Positions 1 through 5,635 of a stretch of 9,201 nucleotides of DNA are shown in pieces (positions within the stretch are counted from its first letter, which is position 1; each line of letters opens with the position of its first letter). The notes under the pieces were generated by a model. That model worked only from the letters and a program-made list of their open reading frames with translations, was not told the DNA's origin and ran no database searches. The translations under genes were made by a program, and so were the position numbers. The stretch is from Nitrospirota bacterium (GTDB taxonomy: Bacteria > Nitrospirota > Thermodesulfovibrionia > UBA6902): positions 1 through 9,201 of the forward strand of contig JAJRVB010000036.1 in the NCBI GenBank assembly GCA_024277515.1, in the 5' to 3' direction.

Positions 1-268
1 AGGGAGATACATTCCGGACCGTGCTGCTGAGCAGTGAGACCGCCTTGTGAAGATAATCGAGATGGGCGGCATCCTTGAAATGAATAAAATTCTTTTCATT
101 CCGCCTCACTTCAAGCACATCGTAATTGATATTGTCCGCGATTTTCTGATACCCCTGCCTCTTCTGTACATCGCCTAAATATTCGTATGTGAGCAGACTG
201 CCGAATATCGCGATCAGGGAGGGAATGGAGATGCCGATGATCATCTTATGCCATATTTTTAAACGCAT
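1..268 (-). CDS. Membrane sensor (probable histidine kinase), N-terminal fragment cut by window edge
   Basis: The reading frame begins at an ATG whose complement is at 266-268 and runs off the left edge after 89 codons without a stop. The protein starts MRLKIWHKMIIGISIPS and has one hydrophobic segment at about residues 9-27. After it comes a charged, helical, presumably periplasmic stretch containing VLEVRRNEKNF at about residues 54-64. An N-terminal membrane helix followed by an R-R-x-E-K-N-[FY] helix is typical of sensor kinases and chemoreceptors with helical-bundle sensing domains (HBM-like). No kinase domain is visible, so 'histidine kinase' is inference, supported by the receiver gene at 2311-2700 on the other side of the divergent promoter region; a chemoreceptor is the main alternative. 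The frame stays open upstream to about 343 but offers no better start, and no clear Shine-Dalgarno precedes this ATG. Confidence 0.7.
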   Translation of the reverse strand, partial: MRLKIWHKMIIGISIPSLIAIFGSLLTYEYLGDVQKRQGYQKIADNINYDVLEVRRNEKNFIHFKDAAHLDYLHKAVSLLSSTVRNVSP

Positions 269-340
269 CGTACTAAAGGGTACAACATAATCAAATTCAT
301 TTACAAACGATAACAGGCTGTTGAAAAGTGCAACACAATT

Positions 341-373
341 TATTTAAATACCCTATAAACATTTCAAATGAAA
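341..373. promoter_or_regulatory. AT-rich palindromes in the divergent intergenic region
   Basis: Two short inverted repeats lie between the divergent genes. One is a perfect 10-base palindrome TATTTAAATA at 341-350. The other is TTTCA-AA-TGAAA at 362-373, ending 5 bases before the rightward -35 box at 379. On the minus strand the second contains TTGAAA (367-362), which could act as a -35 for the kinase with an imperfect AT-rich -10 in the 341-350 region, but the spacing is short (about 15). Either could be an operator or part of the leftward promoter. AT-rich palindromes this short also arise by chance, so this is a weak call. Confidence 0.2.
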
Positions 374-378
374 AATAT

Positions 379-408
379 TTGACACTCTGCGCCGCGTTTT
401 TTTATTAT
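379..408 (+). promoter_or_regulatory. Sigma70-type promoter for the transporter cluster
   Basis: A perfect -35 TTGACA at 379-384 is followed, after an 18-base spacer, by TATTAT at 403-408 (five of six matches to TATAAT). It lies about 115 bases upstream of the transporter start at 523, leaving a leader of roughly 105 bases. I found no riboswitch-like fold in that leader. The match is good but was found by eye. Confidence 0.5.
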
Positions 409-522
409 TATCACGAGATGTAATCGAAGGATATTTCTTCCCTTATGCTTTTCTCGCTTAAGACCGGCTTTTAAAAACTGTGCTTGCCATATACATTCAT
501 TAAAAAGGAGGTTTGAAAGAAA

Positions 523-1467
523 ATGTATTTTTATCTGCCAATCGCGTTAACGAGCATAAGCCTTCCTCTCATTGTGGGGCTTGGGCTCCTGGTCGGCCTG
601 TTATCAGGCCTGTTTGGAGTAGGCGGAGGATTCCTCATGACTCCGCTGCTGATCATGATCGGTATCCCTCCGACCGTGGCGGCCGCGTCAGATTCGCTGC
701 AGATTGTGGGCGCTTCCACCTCGGGAACATTCGCGCACTGGAAGCTCGGAAATGTCGATGTCAAGATGGGGATATTCCTTCTGATCGGCGGGTTCGCAGG
801 GGGTCTTGCAGGGGTACAGTTAATAAAGGTGCTCAGGATGATGGGCAATGCAGATTTCGTCATCAAGATAACGTATGTACTGATGCTCGGCATCGTTGGC
901 ACCTATATGTTTTTTGAAAGTCTGAACTCCCTGAAAAAGGCAAAACAGGCAAATGACACCAGTCAGACAAAGGATACGACTTCCAGGCCCAGAAAAGAAT
1001 CAGGCTTTGTAAAGTTTCTCAAAAGCCTTCCGCTCCAGACAAGGTTTGAGAAATCCGGTGTAACCCAGTCAGCCCTGCTGGTGATCATCCTCGGGGCCTT
1101 TGTGGGCATCCTTGCAGCCATTATGGGTGTAGGAGGAGGCTTCCTGATGGTGCCGGTGATGGTCTACCTCCTCAGAATGCCGATGCATGTGGTCGTGGGG
1201 ACAAGCCTGTTCCAGATACTCTTTACCTGTATTGAGGTTTCTTTTCTGCAGGCATACGTAAACCATACCGTTGATTTTATCCTTGCCGTGCTCCTCCTCG
1301 CTGGGTCAACGTTCGGGGCTCAGATAGGGACGAAACTCGGGAAAAAGCTGCACGGGGACCAGTTAAAGATAATACTCGCCATGATAGTGCTCGTCGTCAC
1401 AGTGAAGATCATGCTTGACCTCCTGCTTGAACCATCCCTGCTTCTGTCGCTGAAAGGAGGCCACTAA
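523..1467 (+). CDS. TauE/SafE-family (DUF81) membrane transporter
   Basis: A 314-residue polytopic inner-membrane protein, the usual size for the TauE/SafE (formerly DUF81) family, whose characterised members export or import sulfite, sulfonates or related small anions. The family's internal duplication is clear: the glycine-rich motif GVGGGFLMTP at residues 32-41 recurs as GVGGGFLMVP at 202-211, each following hydrophobic helices. A hydrophilic, presumably cytoplasmic linker of about 45 residues (about 135-180) joins the halves. The start is well supported: AAGGAGGT at 505-512 precedes ATG 523 by a good distance, and a promoter candidate sits at 379-408. The stop overlaps the start of the next gene as TAATG, so the two are probably translationally coupled. 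The substrate cannot be read from the sequence. The pairing with an Alph_Pro_TM protein is the recognisable context. Confidence 0.9.
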   Translation: MYFYLPIALTSISLPLIVGLGLLVGLLSGLFGVGGGFLMTPLLIMIGIPPTVAAASDSLQIVGASTSGTFAHWKLGNVDVKMGIFLLIGGFAGGLAGVQLIKVLRMMGNADFVIKITYVLMLGIVGTYMFFESLNSLKKAKQANDTSQTKDTTSRPRKESGFVKFLKSLPLQTRFEKSGVTQSALLVIILGAFVGILAAIMGVGGGFLMVPVMVYLLRMPMHVVVGTSLFQILFTCIEVSFLQAYVNHTVDFILAVLLLAGSTFGAQIGTKLGKKLHGDQLKIILAMIVLVVTVKIMLDLLLEPSLLLSLKGGH

Positions 1468-2249
1468 TGAAGACATTCAGGACATCCTTATTGTCAACTC
1501 TGACAGCAGCCTGTTTTCTGGTTATGTTTTCTGTGCAGACCGTTCATTCCATAACATCGGAGATCTCTCCCTCCAGGATAGCGGTGGACTCCCTGTATCA
1601 CGGCTCCAGTGTCGTCGTGTCCGGGGAAACGGACGCGGAAGACGAGATTATCATTAAATTCAGTTCTCCAAAAAAAGAGATCCTCCTCCGTAAGAAAGGA
1701 AAAAGAAGCGGGCTGCTCTGGATGAACGTGGGGGAACTTGAATTGAATCCCGTGCCCGACGTCTACCTTGTATATGCCACGGGAGATATCAACTCAATGC
1801 TGAATGAAGATCAGCAGGACAGGTTCATGCTTGGATATGATACATTCAGAAGGGTTGTGGAGGTAACCCCCGTCAGCGGTGAAACAGAAAAGGAAAAGTG
1901 GATCAGGGAATTTTTGCATTTCAAGGAGAAAAATAAAGTGTACGGTATTGTGAGCGGGCAGATTGAAACTCAAACAGAGGGCAGCAGGAAAACCTTTAAC
2001 CTATCGATAAACTGGCCATATCAGGCCCCGCCCCAGGATTATACGGTAGGCACATATGCCGTAAGGGACGGAATTGTCCTGGATTATAAGGAAACCACGC
2101 TCTCGGTTGAAAAAGTCGGAGCTTTGAAATATATTTCGGATAAGGCATATAACAGTTCAGCCGCTTACGGAATCATCTCAATTCTGATAGCGATAGCATC
2201 AGGCTTTATCGTCAGCATAATATTCAAGGGTGGCGGCGGCGGACATTAA
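1467..2249 (+). CDS. Alph_Pro_TM / TIGR02186-like signal-peptide and membrane-anchored protein
   Basis: A 260-residue protein with an N-terminal signal peptide (about residues 1-28, hydrophobic core LTAACFLVMFSV, likely cleavage after VHS). A periplasmic, probably beta-rich domain covers about 29-230, and a C-terminal membrane helix about 234-253 ends in a glycine-rich tail. The pattern of the soluble part (a secreted domain opening ISPSRIAVDSLYHG, then VVVSGETD and SGLLWMNVG) resembles the putative transmembrane family Alph_Pro_TM (PF09608, TIGR02186), which is often encoded next to TauE/SafE transporters; this is recognition from memory. ATG 1467 overlaps the transporter stop, and GGAGG at 1456-1460 inside the transporter's last codons is its ribosome binding site, arguing for coupled expression and a joint function. 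The molecular role is unknown; an extracytoplasmic partner of the transporter is the simplest inference. Confidence 0.8.
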   Translation: MKTFRTSLLSTLTAACFLVMFSVQTVHSITSEISPSRIAVDSLYHGSSVVVSGETDAEDEIIIKFSSPKKEILLRKKGKRSGLLWMNVGELELNPVPDVYLVYATGDINSMLNEDQQDRFMLGYDTFRRVVEVTPVSGETEKEKWIREFLHFKEKNKVYGIVSGQIETQTEGSRKTFNLSINWPYQAPPQDYTVGTYAVRDGIVLDYKETTLSVEKVGALKYISDKAYNSSAAYGIISILIAIASGFIVSIIFKGGGGGH

Positions 2250-2310
2250 TACAGTAGAATATACTACATACTCAGGAAAACAGCAGGCTTCACAGCAATG
2301 GAGGCAGTAT

Positions 2311-2700
2311 ATGGCAAAGGACAAATGCAGGCTTATGGTAGTGGATGATGAGCCGATAGTATGCAGAAGACTCAAGCAGGTCCTCGAAAAAGCCGGGTAT
2401 GATGTAGATATTTTCGGCAGCGGTTCGAGCGCAATTGACAGGCTCGACAACATGTCCTATGACATTATCATGACTGACCTGAAGATGGAAGGTGTGGACG
2501 GGATGAAGATACTGGAGGCGGCAAAAATAAAAAATCCCGCTGCCAAAGTCATCATGATTACCGGCTTTGCAGAGATGGAAACTGCAAGAGAGGCATTCAG
2601 AAAAGGGGTATTCGATTTTATTTCAAAACCGGTTGAAATCGACGTTATAAAGGAAGTAATCAGCAAGGCCGAACGTGAAATCGCCCGATTAAAGAAGTAA
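2311..2700 (+). CDS. Receiver-only response regulator (CheY-like)
   Basis: A 129-residue single-domain receiver. Acidic pocket residues D12 and D13 (in VVDDEP), phospho-acceptor D56 (in MTDLKM), switch threonine T84 (in MITGFA) and the conserved K106 (in SKPV) are all present, so the domain should be phosphorylatable. There is no output domain, so it probably acts by protein contact or as a relay. The frame is open further upstream to a GTG at 2230, but that would overlap the preceding gene. ATG 2311 is preferred because GGAGG at 2300-2304 lies six bases ahead and the receiver's first beta strand follows directly. It is 61 bases downstream of the Alph_Pro_TM-like gene and probably co-transcribed with it. 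The divergent sensor at 1-268 is a plausible but unproven partner. Confidence 0.92.
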   Translation: MAKDKCRLMVVDDEPIVCRRLKQVLEKAGYDVDIFGSGSSAIDRLDNMSYDIIMTDLKMEGVDGMKILEAAKIKNPAAKVIMITGFAEMETAREAFRKGVFDFISKPVEIDVIKEVISKAEREIARLKK

Positions 2701-2831
2701 CAGGAGATCAGCAAGTTTAAGAAATTGCCATGATAGCAGTCTCCCCTTCAGCCTGTTCCTGCACCCGGACAATCCTTAAACTCCCATCCTGCATGCATGT
2801 ATACAGCAACATTGTCCTCTCCATCCCGGCT

Positions 2832-2860
2832 AAGACAGATCGAGTTATTCATGCTAAAAT
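2832..2860 (+). promoter_or_regulatory. Possible extended -10 promoter upstream of the dikinase-like pair
   Basis: In the 245-base gap between the receiver gene and the 888-residue gene, TGCTAAAAT at 2852-2860 gives an extended -10 (TGN before TAAAAT, five of six matches). AAGACA at 2832-2837 is a partial -35 (four of six) with a 17-base spacer. No convincing rho-independent terminator or small gene is visible in 2701-2945, so read-through from the upstream cluster is also possible. Confidence 0.3.
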
Positions 2861-2945
2861 ATATCCGATGCTTTAAACGGTTTTTCTGATTAACCCGGTA
2901 AATGCAGATATTGTTCAATCAGGCGCTTGACTCATCGGCAGCACA

Positions 2946-5612
2946 ATGAAGAAACTCATCTCGAAATTAAGGAATTATTTTGCACAAAAGAAGATCGGCC
3001 CGGATGGCAAGATTCCCGTACGGGTCGTATTCAACCGCTTCCGGCAGGTGCTTGACACCAACAACCGCGCGCTTGAGATCATGGCCGACATGGGAGACAA
3101 GCTGGGCGGCAACTATATTTTTGACATAAATTATATAAGAAAATCCTACTCCGAACTTTCTGATGCGGTTTTTCAGTCCATATATAATCTGAATTCCCTG
3201 TCCCGGAACAGGTACCTTCACCTGCACCGTGTCTTCGAGAAAATCAGCGATCAGACCAATAAGATACTGAAAGGCGAATCACCGGTCAACCTCCAGGAAC
3301 CGGTACTGTATTACAGGGACATCTCATGGGAAATGTCCGACGAAGTCGGGGGCAAAAACGCCGGCATTGCCGAACTTTCCAACCACTTAAAGCTGCCGGT
3401 TCCTGATGGTTTTGCGATAACCGCAAGCGCATTCAGGGACTTCGTCGAATATAACCGTATTGAAGACAGGATAAGGGCCCTGAAAAATAAATACAGAAAA
3501 GCCGCAAAACGTTCGCAGCAGGAGGACATAATGGTGGCAATTACGTTTGCAGAGGCAGGGGAGCATGAGACCGCCAAAGAAATCCTCATGGAAGAAAATT
3601 ATCTCGACGAATCTTTTTTTGCCGAAGTCCGGGACTTTTTCAGAAAAGGCAAACTGCCCCCGTATCTTGAATCTGCATTTCAGAAAAGTCTTGATACACT
3701 GCGCGGGAAAGAAGGCAGGTCCTGCCGCATTGCCGTACGGAGCAGCGCTGAAAAAGAAGATCTCGAATTTTCATTTGCCGGCCAGTTTGAAACCGTCCTG
3801 AATGTGCCCGCGGACATGAAAAATCTTGTCCGGTCATACAAGGAAATACTGGCCAGCCTTTACTCACCTAACGCCGTGTCATACAGGGAACTGGTGATGC
3901 CTAAAGAGAAACCCATGATGGCCATGTGCGTCGTCTGCATGAAGATGGTGGACGCGCAGGCAAGTGGAGTGATGTTCACGTCAGACCCAAATGATCCCGA
4001 CAATGATGCGGTGATTATCAATGCCAACTGGGGACTCGGCAAGACCGTGGTAGACGGACGGGTTGACGCTGACACCTATATTGTCACAAAAGACGAACCC
4101 TGTGAAATCCGGGAAAAACTCATAGGCAGAAAAGAACTGTCCGTTGTACCCGTACCGGACGGCGGCATTCGCGAGATTTCCGTTCCACCTGAAAAACAGA
4201 AAGAGCAGTGTCTCAGTGACGATCAGATAAAAATCCTTGCGCAGCAGGCGGTGCTCGTTGAGCATTATATGAAAAAGCCCCAGGATATTGAATGGTCCGT
4301 TGATAAGAAAGGTAATATATATCTGCTTCAGTCACGGCGTTTGAGAATGTCCTTCACTGCAGGTGAGACAGCCGGGCAGATATCATCAAGCCTGGAAAAA
4401 TATCCGGTCATAATGGAGAAACAGGGAAAGATCGCCCGAAGAGGTATTGGCGCCGGCAGGGTATTTATCCTCGAAAAAATCGAGGACCTCAGAGACTTTA
4501 CACAGGGATCGATACTCGTTGCAAAACATGATTCCTCCCAATTCATCAGGATTATGCCGAAGGCATCAGCCATTATAACGGACATAGGCACCCCTACCAG
4601 CCATATGTCAAATGTAGCGCGTGAATTCCAGGTGCCGACTATTGTGAATACAGGCACAGGCACAAGCGTGTTTAAAAACGGGGATGAGATTACGGTAGAT
4701 GCGGAAGACAACAAAATATATGCAGGCATAGTAAAGGAACTGCTCAGATACAGAATCACGGAAGACATTTCACTTATGGAGACGGATGAATTCAGGCTCC
4801 TCCAGAAGTTACTGAGATATATAACGCCCTTAAATCTGATTGATCCCTTGATGGACAGCTTTGTTCCGGAAAACTGCAGGACCTTCCATGACATCATTCG
4901 TTTTATACATGAGAAGGCCATAGCCGAACTTGTGGACGTCGAACGATACAGGGAAGTATTAAGAAACAATATCGTCGTCAAACTCGATGTCCCGATTCCA
5001 ACGGGAATATTCATGATTGATATAGGCGGAGGGCTGCATACAACAGGAGATGTAAAGAAGGCGTCCCTTGATGAGATTGCATCCATTCCGTTTAAGGCGA
5101 TAGTGAAAGGGATGATGCATCCCGGGGTCTGGCATTCTGAGGCTGTTACCATGAAGATCAATGACTTCATGTCCAGTATGCTCAAAATGCCGGATGTGTC
5201 CAACATGACCTATCTTGGAGAAAACGTGGCGGTCATATCGCGTGAATACGTAAACCTCAGCCTGCGCTTTGGTTACCACTTTAACATGATGGACTGTTAT
5301 TGCAGCGATAATGTACGGGACAACCACGTCTACTTCAGGTTTGTAGGCGGGGCAACGGACATTTCAAAAAGATCACGCCGCGCGGAACTGCTTGGATCTA
5401 TCCTGAGAGAATTTAACATGCGGACTAATATAAAGGGGGACCTCATAATTGCGCGCACCGATAATCTTCCCCGTCAGGAAATGGAAGAGCTCCTGAACAA
5501 CCTGGGGAGATTGATAGCCTATTCACGCCAGCTTGACGCCCTTCTCGATGATGACAGTGTTGCAGAGCGTTATGTGGACAACTTCCTGAGGGAGAAGTAT
5601 ATACTGGATTAA
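2946..5612 (+). CDS. PEP-synthase/PPDK-like ATP-grasp and phosphohistidine protein with FAEAGE insertion and novel C-terminal domain
   Basis: An 888-residue cytoplasmic protein. Residues 1-115 are charged and helical. The ATP-grasp domain (about 120-470) carries GGK at 135-137, VRSS at 264-267, FAGQ at 277-280, SGVMF at 340-344, DIEW at 447-450 and LQSR at 461-464. By PPDK numbering these supply equivalents of K22, R92, D321, E323, Q335 and R337, so ATP binding should be intact. The swivelling phosphohistidine domain (about 490-598) has TSH with His553. The PEP/pyruvate TIM barrel of true PEP synthase is absent. Residues about 600-888 instead form a domain shared with the next gene, with HDII at 648-651, HPGVWH at 725-730 and YHF at 777-779. 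Inference: ATP phosphorylates His553, which passes phosphate to an unknown acceptor bound by the C-terminal domain. Compared with its neighbour it has about 34 extra residues before VRSS, containing FAEAGEHETA. ATG 2946 lacks a clear Shine-Dalgarno. Confidence 0.85.
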   Translation: MKKLISKLRNYFAQKKIGPDGKIPVRVVFNRFRQVLDTNNRALEIMADMGDKLGGNYIFDINYIRKSYSELSDAVFQSIYNLNSLSRNRYLHLHRVFEKISDQTNKILKGESPVNLQEPVLYYRDISWEMSDEVGGKNAGIAELSNHLKLPVPDGFAITASAFRDFVEYNRIEDRIRALKNKYRKAAKRSQQEDIMVAITFAEAGEHETAKEILMEENYLDESFFAEVRDFFRKGKLPPYLESAFQKSLDTLRGKEGRSCRIAVRSSAEKEDLEFSFAGQFETVLNVPADMKNLVRSYKEILASLYSPNAVSYRELVMPKEKPMMAMCVVCMKMVDAQASGVMFTSDPNDPDNDAVIINANWGLGKTVVDGRVDADTYIVTKDEPCEIREKLIGRKELSVVPVPDGGIREISVPPEKQKEQCLSDDQIKILAQQAVLVEHYMKKPQDIEWSVDKKGNIYLLQSRRLRMSFTAGETAGQISSSLEKYPVIMEKQGKIARRGIGAGRVFILEKIEDLRDFTQGSILVAKHDSSQFIRIMPKASAIITDIGTPTSHMSNVAREFQVPTIVNTGTGTSVFKNGDEITVDAEDNKIYAGIVKELLRYRITEDISLMETDEFRLLQKLLRYITPLNLIDPLMDSFVPENCRTFHDIIRFIHEKAIAELVDVERYREVLRNNIVVKLDVPIPTGIFMIDIGGGLHTTGDVKKASLDEIASIPFKAIVKGMMHPGVWHSEAVTMKINDFMSSMLKMPDVSNMTYLGENVAVISREYVNLSLRFGYHFNMMDCYCSDNVRDNHVYFRFVGGATDISKRSRRAELLGSILREFNMRTNIKGDLIIARTDNLPRQEMEELLNNLGRLIAYSRQLDALLDDDSVAERYVDNFLREKYILD
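3519..3596 (+). repeat. FAEAGE module copy A (inside the 888-residue dikinase-like protein)
   Basis: Residues 192-217 of the 888-residue protein: an amphipathic stretch with core ITFAEAGEHETAKEILMEE, lying between the GGK loop and the VRSS motif of the ATP-grasp domain. It matches the modules in the two small leftward genes at 8666-8743, 8916-8993 and 9024-9101. The paralogue at 5636-8266 lacks the segment. Confidence 0.8.
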
Positions 5613-5635
5613 ATTGCCGCGGGCGGCACAGGCGC

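Noticed and set aside
2230..2310. Longer start (GTG 2230) for the receiver gene
   Set aside because: It would overlap the preceding gene and add 27 residues with no receiver similarity, while ATG 2311 has GGAGG six bases upstream.
2701..2945. Terminator, small RNA or small gene between the receiver and the 888-residue gene
   Set aside because: Only short imperfect stems (for example GGAGA with TCTCC, palindrome TGCATGCA at 2790-2797) without T-runs, and no supported open frame.
4328..5206. A 292-codon open frame on the minus strand inside the 888-residue gene
   Set aside because: It lies wholly antisense to a gene with clear domain motifs, its translation is Ser/Ile-rich with no recognisable domain, and no ribosome binding site supports it.
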